Shown: positions 1 through 7,025, counted from the first letter of the stretch. The stretch: 18,414 bases of DNA from CAVPCY01 sp963702525 (GCA_963702525.1 CAVPCY010000023.1:1-18414), one strand, 5' to 3'. Translations and numbers: made by a program. Notes: a model not told the origin generated them from the letters alone.

Positions 1-84
1 TCTCCGAGGGTCGTCGGCGGTCTCGACGGCCACACCCGATGCGACGACGAGAGGTGCGATGGGGGCGCGGCGGCACGCCGCCAT
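1..84 (-). CDS. Possible 5' end of a minus-strand gene running off the left edge
   Basis: An open minus-strand frame starts at an ATG (84..82) and stays open for 28 codons to the window edge. It begins MAACRRAPIAPLVVASG, a basic start followed by a mildly hydrophobic stretch. No family can be named from so few residues. A -10-like TACAAT (88..83) overlaps the ATG, which would put the transcription start near 76, where a GTG (76..74) opens a different, very basic frame. The two signals therefore do not agree, and no convincing Shine-Dalgarno precedes the ATG. This may be the N-terminus of a real gene or chance. Confidence 0.3.
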   Translation of the reverse strand, partial: MAACRRAPIAPLVVASGVAVETADDPRR

Positions 85-129
85 TGTAGGCGAACGCTCG
101 ACGCCGAGTAAGGGCGCGGGCCGACCGGA

Positions 130-351
130 TCAGCCGATTCTGAGGCCCATCCCGTACACGAAGGCCAGGAACCCGTGGACTGCCGCGACTCCCAGCAGCA
201 CCCACGCACCGCGCTTGTGGACCAGCATGTGCGTCTTGCCCTTGAACTTGATCTTCCGAGTGCCCACGAGCATCTGGAAGACAAGCAGCGCGAACGCTGT
301 GGCGCCCAGAACCATCAGCGCCACAGGCCTGATTGCGATACCGAAGATCAT
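130..351 (-). CDS. Small two-helix membrane protein of unknown function
   Basis: This 73-residue protein has two predicted membrane segments, at about residues 5-29 and 48-68. They are joined by a strongly basic loop (TRKIKFKGK, residues 31-39). Histidines lie at 41, 45 and 59. His45 and His59 are 14 residues apart around the second helix, a spacing used for heme ligation in some b-type cytochromes, but that role is only a guess. The start is an ATG preceded by an AAAAGGG ribosome site, and a TATCCT -10-like box lies about 40 bp upstream. It is not assigned to a named family. Its composition (helices separated by a basic turn) supports a real gene over a chance frame. Confidence 0.6.
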   Translation of the reverse strand: MIFGIAIRPVALMVLGATAFALLVFQMLVGTRKIKFKGKTHMLVHKRGAWVLLGVAAVHGFLAFVYGMGLRIG

Positions 352-388
352 GCGAGCCCTTTTCGACGACGACTCTCTGACAGCCGCT

Positions 389-394
389 AGGATA
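389..394 (-). promoter_or_regulatory. Candidate -10 box for the 73-residue membrane protein
   Basis: On the minus strand TATCCT lies about 38 bp before the ATG at 351. No clear -35 element is seen at 16-18 bp spacing, so support is weak. Confidence 0.22.
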
Positions 395-480
395 CCCCGC
401 CCGGGCCTCAGGGAACCTACCGGGTGATACCGTCGTCCAAGTGAGCGACGAATCGTAACGAGCCTGCCGAGGAGAAACCG

Positions 481-914
481 ATGATCATGCCTTCATCACG
501 CAAGCGCTTCGCGCAGTCGTGAGCGCCGCCGCGCTCGTCGCGCTCGCCTTGGCCGTCACGGGATGTGCGACCGCGACCCCGGGCACCCAGGAACCCTCAG
601 GCTCGGTTCCCGCCGACACACCCGGCATCACGGGCGCCATCACCTATCTCGCCGCGGGCACAGGGGGTGCGGCCTCCCTCGGGTCGATCACCGTAGAGGG
701 TGGAGAGCAGCCAGAGGGCGCGGTGTCGGACAAGGCCGTCGTCAAGGTGACCAAGGAGACGGCCATCTTCGACGCCGACGGAATGGCATCGACGCCGGAC
801 AAGCTGCAGGTGGGTACCGAGGTGAAGGTCTGGTTCGCAGGCCCGGTCGCCGAGAGCTACCCCGTCCAAGGCACAGCGTCCGCGGTCCAGATCACAGGGG
901 TGGCCCCCAAGTAG
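481..914 (+). CDS. YobA/DUF3221-like lipoprotein, signal peptide split by a frame change
   Basis: This is a predicted secreted lipoprotein. From a GTG at 519 the frame reads a hydrophobic stretch ending in the lipobox AVTGC (Cys16 in this numbering). A Thr/Pro/Ser-rich linker follows, then a small beta-rich domain. The C-terminal pattern VGTEVKVWFAGPVAESYPVQ is characteristic of the DUF3221 (YobA) family, whose function is unknown. The best ribosome site (GAGGAG, 469-474) is placed for ATG 481, which reads MIMPSSRKRFAQS and then stops at TGA 520-522. That peptide is exactly the basic n-region the GTG form lacks. The likely ancestral protein starts at 481, with one base missing near 511-521. 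Alternatively the GTG overlaps the stop (GTGA) and is reinitiated. It converges on the kinase gene downstream. Confidence 0.75.
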
Positions 915-950
915 GGCGCGTGACCGAGACGGGGTGCGGGACCGCGCGCC
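915..950. terminator. Possible stem between convergent genes
   Basis: GGCGCG (915-920) can pair with CGCGCC (945-950) across a 24-base loop, between the lipoprotein stop and the kinase stop. There is no T-run on either side and the loop is long, so this is a weak terminator candidate. Confidence 0.2.
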
Positions 951-2377
951 TAGGTGGCGAGCGGCAGGCGGATCGTGAACTTCGTGCCCGCGCCGGTCCG
1001 GCTGTTCACGCCGATCGTGCCTTTGTGCCGCTCGACGATCTCCTTGGTGACGGCGAGTCCGATGCCCAGCCCACCGGTCGAACTCGCGCGCGCCGCATCG
1101 GCCCGCCAGAAGCGGCTGAAGACGTGGGGTAGGTCCTCTTCGGCGATGCCTATCCCGGTGTCGCTCACCTCGATGAGCGCGCATCCCGGATCGACGCGCA
1201 CGGATACGCCGATGCTGCCTCCCGCGGGCGTGTAGCGTGCAGCGTTGCCGAGCAGGTTGCCGACGGCTTGCTGCAAGCGGTCGACATCGCCGATCACGTA
1301 GACGCCGGGCGCCACGTCGACCGCTGAACGCAAGATCGGTCGCTTCGACGAGCGCCTGGAACGAGTCCGCAGCGGCCCGTACCGGGACCGAGAGATCGAT
1401 GCGGTGCATCTCGAAGGGAAGCGAGCCTCGCTCGAGGCGCGTGAGTTCGAGGATGGCGTCGGCGAGCCGGGCGAGGCGCACCGTCTCGTCGCGGACGATC
1501 CGAGCCGCTCCTCATCGGCGGGCAGAACGCCGTCCTGCATCGCCTCGACGGTGGCCTGGATCGCCTGTAGCGGCGTGCGCAACTCGTGGGCGACGTCGGC
1601 CGTCAGCCGCCGCTCAAGTTCCCGGTCGGCCTCGATCGCATCGGCCATCTCGTCGAACGTCTTGCCGAGCACCGCGATCTCGTCGTCTCCCTCGAAGCCG
1701 GTGCGTGCCAGCCTGTCGCCTTGCCGCAGCGCTTGTACCGTCACCGTCATCTCGGTGATGGGTCGGACGAGCAGCTTGGAGAACCACAGGCCGCCCAACG
1801 ACGCGAGCGCGACGGCCACGAGCGCCGCGACCGTCAACGCGGTGAGCGACCCGGACCTGAACTGCGCGTCGCGGTCGGTGAGCAGCGCCCCCTGGCCGTA
1901 CGCCCACACGCTGACCGTGCCCACCCGCACGCCCTGAACCACGACCGGCGCGGTCATGACGGAGCCCTCGGGGCTGATCATCGCCCTGGCGCCGCCTGCG
2001 CCTGTTTGCTGCGTGCCATCGGACTGGAAGTCGGTCGCATCGTCGTAGATCAGGGTGTTGTGCCCGTCGGTGATCTGCACGGCGACGCCACGCATCGAAC
2101 CGATTCGCGGGATGGTGGACAGTGTCTGCAGGGTCCAGCCGCCGTAGCGCGGATACGCCTCGGCGGCGACTTGCGCGACCCCTTGAGCGATGCGTTCGAG
2201 ATTGCCCTTGAGGTACTGGTCGAACTGGTAGTTCCACACCAGCGAAATGAGGATCGCGACCAGAACAACCGTCAGCGCAGCCACGGAGGCGAAGGCGACG
2301 GCGAGCCGGCGCCCGAACGTCGCCCGGGGATGCGGCTCGAGATCGCCGGGAACTTGGGGTGTGGCGTCCTCAGACAT
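950..2377 (-). CDS. Sensor histidine kinase of a two-component system, two compensating frameshifts
   Basis: This is a membrane sensor kinase that would phosphorylate the upstream response regulator. The ATG at 2377 overlaps the regulator stop by 8 bp (ATGTCTGA). The order of domains is: membrane helix at about residues 25-48, an extracytoplasmic sensor region at 50-175, a second helix at 178-200, HAMP at about 200-255, DHp with DVAHELRTPL (phospho-acceptor His264), then HATPase_c. The ATPase domain has an N-box (NLLGNAARYTP), G1 (DTGIGI), F-box (FSRFWRAD) and G2 (GLGIGLAV). Between about 1503 and 1323 the continuous frame gives an Arg/Ser-rich stretch. The neighbouring frame there reads VRLARLADAILELTRLERGS, the expected second DHp helix. 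Two opposite shifts are therefore needed, and the continuous 475-residue frame is probably not the true protein. The signal sensed is not evident. Confidence 0.9.
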   Translation of the reverse strand: MSEDATPQVPGDLEPHPRATFGRRLAVAFASVAALTVVLVAILISLVWNYQFDQYLKGNLERIAQGVAQVAAEAYPRYGGWTLQTLSTIPRIGSMRGVAVQITDGHNTLIYDDATDFQSDGTQQTGAGGARAMISPEGSVMTAPVVVQGVRVGTVSVWAYGQGALLTDRDAQFRSGSLTALTVAALVAVALASLGGLWFSKLLVRPITEMTVTVQALRQGDRLARTGFEGDDEIAVLGKTFDEMADAIEADRELERRLTADVAHELRTPLQAIQATVEAMQDGVLPADEERLGSSATRRCASPGSPTPSSNSRASSEARFPSRCTASISRSRYGPLRTRSRRSSKRPILRSAVDVAPGVYVIGDVDRLQQAVGNLLGNAARYTPAGGSIGVSVRVDPGCALIEVSDTGIGIAEEDLPHVFSRFWRADAARASSTGGLGIGLAVTKEIVERHKGTIGVNSRTGAGTKFTIRLPLAT

Positions 2378-3077
2378 CCGTCTTCGGAGACTCGAAGCGG
2401 TATCCCACTCCGTGGACTGTGTAGATGAAGGTGGGATCGCGCGGGTCGTCGTCGAGCTTCGCACGCAGGTTCTTCACGTGACTGTCGATCGTGCGCTCGT
2501 AGCCCTCGAAGTCGTAGCCGAGGACCTTCTCCACGAGCTCCATGCGGGAGTACACGCGACCGGGATAGCGCGACAGCGTTGTGAGGAGCTTGAACTCGCT
2601 CGCGGTGAGGTCGAGCTCGTCGCCTTCGAGAAACGCCTTGTGTCCTGCCATGTCGATGGAGAGCTTGCCGTACTCGAGCCGGTCGCGCTGAGGCTCGGCC
2701 CCAACGTGGGCGCGGCGCAGCAGCGCGCGAACGCGCGCCACCAGTTCGCGAGGAGAGAACGGCTTGATGAGGTAGTCGTCGGCGCCGAGTTCGAGTCCCG
2801 CCACCTTGTCCTCGAGCTCGCCCTTGGCGGTGAGCATGATGATCGGAACGTCGGACGCGTCGCGGATGGCCTTGCAGACCTGCTCACCCGGGACCTTCGG
2901 CAGCATCAGGTCGAGAACCACCAGGTCGAAGCGGTGCTTGGCGAACTGGTCGAGAGCGACCTGCCCGTCCTCGGCCGGCGTGACCCAGTAACCCTCGCGC
3001 TCGAGGTAGGCCGCGACAGTATCGCGAATGGTCTTCTCGTCCTCTACCAGCAGGATGCGGCGCGTGTCCGCTGCCAT
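2370..3077 (-). CDS. OmpR/PhoB-family response regulator
   Basis: This cytoplasmic transcription factor has 235 residues, the usual length for the family. The N-terminal receiver domain carries acidic residues Glu12-Asp13, the phospho-acceptor Asp56 in LVVLDLMLP, Thr83 in MLTAKGE and Lys105 in YLIKPFSPRE. The C-terminal winged helix (about 135-235) contains SEFKLLTTLSRYPGRVYSR and the typical ending YTVHGVGYRFE. The ATG at 3077 is chosen over further-upstream starts because an AAGGGAGA ribosome site precedes it and the receiver fold begins right after. It is the first gene of the pair with the kinase, and an 8-bp overlap suggests translational coupling. Targets cannot be read from the window. 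The adjacent lipoprotein at 481-914 or the membrane proteins at 3273-4148 are plausible but unproven. Confidence 0.95.
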   Translation of the reverse strand: MAADTRRILLVEDEKTIRDTVAAYLEREGYWVTPAEDGQVALDQFAKHRFDLVVLDLMLPKVPGEQVCKAIRDASDVPIIMLTAKGELEDKVAGLELGADDYLIKPFSPRELVARVRALLRRAHVGAEPQRDRLEYGKLSIDMAGHKAFLEGDELDLTASEFKLLTTLSRYPGRVYSRMELVEKVLGYDFEGYERTIDSHVKNLRAKLDDDPRDPTFIYTVHGVGYRFESPKTDV

Positions 3078-3272
3078 GAGTCTCCCTTTCGTAGGGCGGC
3101 GTGAAGCCGCACTTCTCCCCAAGAGCGAAGTCTACGCCTCGGGTACTGTTGGCCTGGTCATTCCACCGAATCTCCACCGGGCCCTCGCTGGCGCTCGCAA
3201 GGCAGTCCAGAGCCGAGAACGGGCTGGCACGCGGCCGCCCCCTGTTGACGAGGTGAGTCCCGACGACCCGGT

Positions 3273-3723
3273 CTAGCGCGAGCCGATGGCGGCGAGCTGT
3301 ACCAGCGCCGTAACGATCGCAATGATCGCCACGATCGATGCTGACCCCCGACAGAATCCAGCCCAGCCCGAGGCAGACCGCGGCCACGGTCCCAACGGTC
3401 CCGCCTCGGTGGCCGCCCGATGCCCGACGCACCGCCTCGGACGTGAGCGACCCCCAGATGATGCCGAGGAAGTAGCCGAAGAAGCCGCCCGTGATGGCCG
3501 CGAGGATGAAGGCCCCGCCTATGCCCACGATCACGCCCGCGATGATGGCGAACGCCAGCTGCTTGGGCTTCACGAAGGTGTACTGGCTGCGCTTCAGCCT
3601 CGCGTGCTCGGGGCACTTGTAGCCCACCGGCGTAAGCACCATCTCCTTGGGGCAGATGGGCTTGCCGCACTCGGTACAGCTCAACTCCGTCTCGACGTCC
3701 GGATGGTATGAGCAGCGCGCCAC
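3273..3723 (-). CDS. Zinc-ribbon/B-box membrane protein with a C-terminal frameshift
   Basis: This protein of about 149 residues starts at a GTG preceded by a CAGGAGG ribosome site. Residues 1-42 form a metal-binding module, CSYHPDVETELSCTECGKPI then CP and a later CPEH. It resembles the B-box-like zinc fingers found at the N-terminus of some membrane proteins. A hydrophobic region follows (QLAFAIIAGVIVGIGGAFIL and onward) with a Gly-rich second helix pair. Near 3335-3343 the frame turns polar (IDRGDHCDRYGAG). The adjacent frame reads SIVAIIAIVTALVQLAAIG and stops at 3273, a clean last membrane helix. One extra base (or two missing) explains this. Function is unknown. The zinc module probably faces the cytoplasm and could mediate protein contacts. 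Confidence 0.75.
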
Positions 3724-3764
3724 TGAACGCCTCCTGGGATTCGGGCCGTGTGGTTTCGCCGCCT

Positions 3765-3770
3765 AGTGTA
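3765..3770 (-). promoter_or_regulatory. Candidate -10 box for the zinc-ribbon membrane protein
   Basis: TACACT on the minus strand lies about 41 bp before the GTG at 3723, in the 53-bp gap after the neighbouring minus-strand gene. It also sits in the loop of a small GCCGC/GCGGC stem. No good -35 is seen. Confidence 0.25.
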
Positions 3771-3776
3771 GCGGCA

Positions 3777-4148
3777 TCACCGAACGACGAGTACCAGCGC
3801 CGCGGAGCACACGCCGAGCGCAAGTGTCAGCCCGTTTGGAACCCGCCAGCCGAGCCAACGCCGAGCCGCCGCACGCAGCAGCAGGCCCACGCCCCACACC
3901 GACAGTCCCACAGGGACCACCAACAGCGAGGAGAGCCCGGATGCGACAACGCCCCCTTGCGGGGGCGCTAGCTGCAGTGCCGAGAGGGTGGTCCACAGGA
4001 CCGTGAACAAGGTCACCGCCAACGAGAGTCGGGCCACCCGGCCCGCCACATCTCGGGCCTGATACGTTGGTGCCATGATCGCGGGTACGAAACTCAGCGT
4101 CGAGAGAACGAGCGCGCCGAGCCACGCTGCAACACAGTCGGCTCCCAT
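3777..4148 (-). CDS. Four-helix integral membrane protein, unknown function
   Basis: This 123-residue protein begins MGADCVAAWLGALVLSTLS and has four hydrophobic segments, near residues 4-24, 38-58, 66-88 and 103-122. A Gly/Pro turn (APPQGG) lies between segments two and three, and a basic loop (RAAARRWLGWR) precedes the last segment. No catalytic motif or named family is recognised. The ATG at 4148 fits the start of the first helix; the ribosome site upstream is weak. It lies 53 bp ahead of the zinc-ribbon membrane gene on the same strand and is divergent from the PH-like gene at 4245. Confidence 0.6.
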   Translation of the reverse strand: MGADCVAAWLGALVLSTLSFVPAIMAPTYQARDVAGRVARLSLAVTLFTVLWTTLSALQLAPPQGGVVASGLSSLLVVPVGLSVWGVGLLLRAAARRWLGWRVPNGLTLALGVCSAALVLVVR

Positions 4149-4232
4149 GTGTCGAGCGTAGCGCAGCCGGCGGCGCAACACCAGTCGCTCTCGGCATCTG
4201 GTGGGGACTTCATCGAGCGGCGAAACGATGCC

Positions 4233-4238
4233 TATACT
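4233..4238 (+). promoter_or_regulatory. -10 box consistent with a leaderless transcript
   Basis: TATACT ends 6 bases before the ATG at 4245, so transcription would start at or next to the A of the start codon. No Shine-Dalgarno is present between them. This is the arrangement of leaderless mRNAs common in Actinobacteria. No clear -35 is seen. Confidence 0.45.
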
Positions 4239-4244
4239 CGAGAC

Positions 4245-4748
4245 ATGGGAACACCCACCATCGAGCAATCCCCAGACGGCTTGCGGGTCGTCATGCGCGC
4301 GCCTCGGGCCGGCTGCCTGGTCGCAGCGCTCGCTGCACTGCTCGTTGGCTGGACAGCCGGGGGTATCGCGGCCGTCCACGCGCTCATCACGGCAGGGATC
4401 TCGAACCCCGCATCGTGGCTGCTGCTCGTGTGGCTCGCTGGCTGGCTCGCGGGAGAGCTGTTCGCAGCCGCGGCGCTCGCCTTCCTGATAAACGGCCGAG
4501 AAGTGCTCGAAGTCGATGACTCGGAGTTGAGACTGCGCGCGGAAGCGCTCGGGCGCGCTTGGACCCGCCGATACCCGCTGGCAGAAGCAGAGAACCTACG
4601 CCCCGTCGCGTCCAGCGGCGGCACGCTCGACTTCCTCGCCTTCGAGCGCCGCGGCAAGACGGTGCGATTCGGTACCGACCTCAGTGAAGCCGACGCTACG
4701 CGTATCGCGCAGGCCGTCTGGGACCAAGCGCCCTCACTCCGCGCATGA
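4245..4748 (+). CDS. PH-domain-like membrane protein of unknown function
   Basis: This 167-residue protein has a polar N-terminus and two membrane helices (about residues 23-47 and 57-82). A soluble C-terminal half follows (EVLEVDDSELRLRAEALGRAWTRR and onward) made of short strands and a final helix (DLSEADATRIAQAVWDQ). The pattern of two helices followed by a PH-like half-barrel occurs in bacterial PH-domain membrane proteins, but the match here is by shape, not by a diagnostic motif. The ATG at 4245 is chosen because the -10 box and absence of a ribosome site fit a leaderless start. Its stop overlaps the next start as ATGA (4745-4748), so it is probably coupled to the acyltransferase. Confidence 0.7.
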   Translation: MGTPTIEQSPDGLRVVMRAPRAGCLVAALAALLVGWTAGGIAAVHALITAGISNPASWLLLVWLAGWLAGELFAAAALAFLINGREVLEVDDSELRLRAEALGRAWTRRYPLAEAENLRPVASSGGTLDFLAFERRGKTVRFGTDLSEADATRIAQAVWDQAPSLRA

Positions 4749-5830
4749 GCCGCTCCGCCGAGACAGCCCCGCCAAGGGGTCGCATCGTCGCCTACGACGC
4801 CTTGCGCCTGTTCGCCATCTTGAGCGTGGTCGGAATCCATACGCTGATGCCCTACCGGGGAGTGATGACGGCCCGCGCGCCCGTCAGCATCCTTGATGAC
4901 GTGCTCCACTACGCCGTGCCCCTCTTCGTCTTCATCTCCGGCGCTCTGGTGTGGGCGCGCCCGTGGCGCAGCGGGCCGGGTGCGTACCGCCAGTTCTTGG
5001 GGCGACGCTTCGTCGCTATCGGCGCGCCGTATCTCGCGTGGGCCGCGCTCTACGCGACGCTCTACGTTGTGCGTGCCGAAGACCGCGCTTCGGCACTGGC
5101 GCAGGTTCCCGGACTCGTGGCATCTGGGCACATCTGGTACCACCTCTACTTCATCCCGATGCTGCTGACGTTCTACGCGCTCACCCCGCTCGCTGCCGGG
5201 GCGCTCAAGCGTTCTCCCGAACTCACGGTGCTGGCCGCGTACGCTTTGCGCATCGTGGCCGGCCCGGCGATCACTCATGCGCTCGCCGGCGTGAACCCCC
5301 TACTCGGCCAGTATGGGATCCACGTGCTGTCGCACCTGCCGCACATGGCGCTCGGCGCGTGGTTCGCACTGCGGCTGGACACGATCGGACCGCGAGTCGG
5401 CCGTTGGTGGCCTGCGATGCTGGCAACCGGGCTCGCCGCGCTGGCGTACCTGAGCGCGTCCGGAACGCCCTCGTGGCCGCTGGAGTTGCACCGGCTGCTC
5501 TTCCCAGGCGCGATGGCTCTCACCGTGATCGGGTTCGCGCTCGGTGCGATCGAGTTGGAGCCGCACTACGCCCCGGAGGCCCGAACCGTCACGCACTTGG
5601 GCTCGCTGTCATTCGGCGTCTACTTCGTGCACCCGCTGATCCTGCTTGCGGTGTTCACGGCGGCGGGCCCTGCCACCACCGGCTCGCCGTGGCTGCGTGT
5701 GTGGTTCCCGCTGCTCGTCTGGGCAGGAGCAAGCGTGCTCAGTCTGCTCATCAGCGACCAGCTTGGCCGCTTTCGGTTCACGGCATGGCTCGTCGGTCTC
5801 GCGCCGAGGCCACAACCCAAGTCCGGCTAG
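4745..5830 (+). CDS. Membrane acyltransferase, family 3 (AT3)
   Basis: This 361-residue polytopic membrane protein has about ten hydrophobic helices, the usual size and architecture of acyltransferase-3 proteins (OafA/WecH type). These proteins transfer acetyl or other acyl groups from the cytoplasm to sugars or other envelope molecules. The N-terminal signature is visible in AYDALRLFAILSVVGIHTL, with Asp18, Arg21 and the conserved His32 in the first helix. A later segment HIWYHLYFIPMLLTFYALTP matches the conserved middle region, and SLSFGVYFVHPLIL the C-terminal one. The substrate cannot be told. The ATGA overlap with the upstream PH-like gene implies coupled translation; no glycan-biosynthesis genes are adjacent. 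Confidence 0.88.
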   Translation: MSRSAETAPPRGRIVAYDALRLFAILSVVGIHTLMPYRGVMTARAPVSILDDVLHYAVPLFVFISGALVWARPWRSGPGAYRQFLGRRFVAIGAPYLAWAALYATLYVVRAEDRASALAQVPGLVASGHIWYHLYFIPMLLTFYALTPLAAGALKRSPELTVLAAYALRIVAGPAITHALAGVNPLLGQYGIHVLSHLPHMALGAWFALRLDTIGPRVGRWWPAMLATGLAALAYLSASGTPSWPLELHRLLFPGAMALTVIGFALGAIELEPHYAPEARTVTHLGSLSFGVYFVHPLILLAVFTAAGPATTGSPWLRVWFPLLVWAGASVLSLLISDQLGRFRFTAWLVGLAPRPQPKSG

Positions 5831-5851
5831 TCGCCACAGGCGGGGCACGGG

Positions 5852-5857
5852 TACACT
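5852..5857 (+). promoter_or_regulatory. Candidate -10 box for the carbonic anhydrase gene
   Basis: TACACT lies 27 bp before the ATG at 5885, in the 54-bp gap after the acyltransferase stop. A GGGAG ribosome site follows at about 5875-5879. No good -35 is seen. Confidence 0.28.
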
Positions 5858-5884
5858 CACGCCACACGACAGCCGGGAGCCCGC

Positions 5885-6466
5885 ATGTCCTACGACACCG
5901 ACACGGCACTGACTCGCCTTCGTGACGGCAACGACCGATTCACCCGAGGCGAACCGCAGACCAGGTACTCCGCTGACGAGCGCGAGCGATCCCTCGGCGG
6001 ACAGCAGCCGTGGGCAGTCATCGTAGGGTGCTCTGACTCGCGCGTCCCCGTCGAAGCGGTCTTCGACGCCGGGCCGGGTGAGCTCTTCGTGGTCCGCACA
6101 GCGGGACACGTCATGGCCCAGGCGAGCCTCGCGTCGATCCGTTTCGCCGTCGAGAGGCTCGGCGCACGCACCGTGGTGGTGCTGGGCCACGAGGACTGTG
6201 GGGCGGTCTCGGCAGCGCTTGCGGGCGATGCGCCCGAGTGGCTCGCGCCGATCATCAAGCACATCCGGATCGACGAGATCGACCCGACGCAGGCACCCGC
6301 CGACGCCGACGACGCGCTGCTGGCGACCGCGGTCGACGAGCACGTCCGCGACACCGTAGCTGTCCTCCGGGAGTTCCTGGGCGCAATCGAGCCGGCAGGT
6401 GCCGAGACCGCCGTTGTGGGCGCTGCCTACAAGCTCGCCTCGGGGCAGGTGCACTGGCTCGACTGA
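5885..6466 (+). CDS. Beta-class carbonic anhydrase
   Basis: This cytoplasmic zinc enzyme interconverts CO2 and bicarbonate. The 193-residue length is typical of beta-carbonic anhydrases. The zinc ligands are all visible: Cys49 in GCSDSRVP, His102 and Cys105 in LGHEDCGAV. The Asp51-Arg53 catalytic dyad is in the first motif. The family's structural segment FVVRTAGHVM follows at about 68-77. The C-terminus (ETAVVGAAYKLASGQVHWL) matches the final conserved strand. A GGGAG ribosome site precedes the ATG. It may serve bicarbonate supply for carboxylases or pH balance; nothing nearby specifies which. It converges on the NifX-like gene. Confidence 0.95.
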   Translation: MSYDTDTALTRLRDGNDRFTRGEPQTRYSADERERSLGGQQPWAVIVGCSDSRVPVEAVFDAGPGELFVVRTAGHVMAQASLASIRFAVERLGARTVVVLGHEDCGAVSAALAGDAPEWLAPIIKHIRIDEIDPTQAPADADDALLATAVDEHVRDTVAVLREFLGAIEPAGAETAVVGAAYKLASGQVHWLD

Positions 6467-6498
6467 GCGCTCACCACCGATCGCCCCTGCGGCTCGAC

Positions 6499-6873
6499 CT
6501 AGGCACCGTGGCCTTCGCGCAGATCACGCTCGGCGATGGGAACCGCTCGGCCCTCGATGAACGCCTGGAGCGCCCCGCGCGCCGTCGCTTCGTCTTGCTC
6601 GCGCCACACGCGCACACCTTCGGCCGCAAGGCGCTGGTACATTCCCGCTCCGATGCCGGCCGTGATCACATCGGTCACACCTTCGTCGAGCAGCATCGTC
6701 GCGACGGCTCCGTGCCCGCTCGCCCCGGCGACCGGGTTCGCAACGATCCACCACGCTTCGACGCTGTGGCCCTCGAGACGCGCAACCGCGAACGCCGGCG
6801 AGCGCCCGAAGTGAGCCGACCGCTCGACTTCGAGGTCCTTTCCCGCTTCGCACGGAACCGCTGCGAGCCGCAC
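6499..6873 (-). CDS. NifX/NifB-type dinitrogenase cofactor-fold protein
   Basis: The protein belongs to the dinitrogenase iron-molybdenum cofactor domain family (Nif-Mo/Co). Its members bind iron-sulfur or FeMo-cofactor precursors, and many of them occur outside nitrogen fixation with unknown roles. From GTG 6873 it has 124 residues. It reads MRLAAVPCEAG, then SAHFGRSPAFAVARLEG (the typical HFGRxP motif) and LLDEGVTDVITAGIGAGMYQ near the centre. The frame stays open for 50 more residues upstream to an ATG at 7023, but that part is low-complexity and the domain normally starts at residue 1, so the GTG is preferred. No nif genes are present, which argues against a role in nitrogenase assembly. 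Confidence 0.82.
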   Translation of the reverse strand: MRLAAVPCEAGKDLEVERSAHFGRSPAFAVARLEGHSVEAWWIVANPVAGASGHGAVATMLLDEGVTDVITAGIGAGMYQRLAAEGVRVWREQDEATARGALQAFIEGRAVPIAERDLREGHGA

Positions 6874-7025
6874 GAAGCCCGGACCGGACCAACCCGGCCT
6901 GACCGAGGCGGGTGCGGGACCCTCGGCCTCGGCGTTGGGCGTGTCCTCGAGTGGCCGTCTGTCAGTAGCGCCCGGGAACCCCTGGACTCTGGCCGCGGCG
7001 CACTCCCGGCTGTTGTCGCACACGT

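Noticed and set aside
1320..1506. Programmed ribosomal frameshifting in the kinase
   Set aside because: No slippery heptamer is seen at either site, and two opposite programmed shifts in one gene would be unprecedented. Sequence error is the simpler explanation.
3078..3272. Gene or RNA in the 195-bp gap between the regulator and zinc-ribbon protein
   Set aside because: Open frames here are short, Arg/Pro-rich and without a ribosome site. A TAGACT box (3134..3129, minus) lacks a -35 and was not called as a promoter.
6874..7023. 50-residue N-terminal extension of the NifX-like protein
   Set aside because: The extra sequence is Pro/Ala/Gly-rich without a recognisable motif, and the domain begins at residue 1 in the family. 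GTG 6873 is preferred, but an extended form cannot be excluded.
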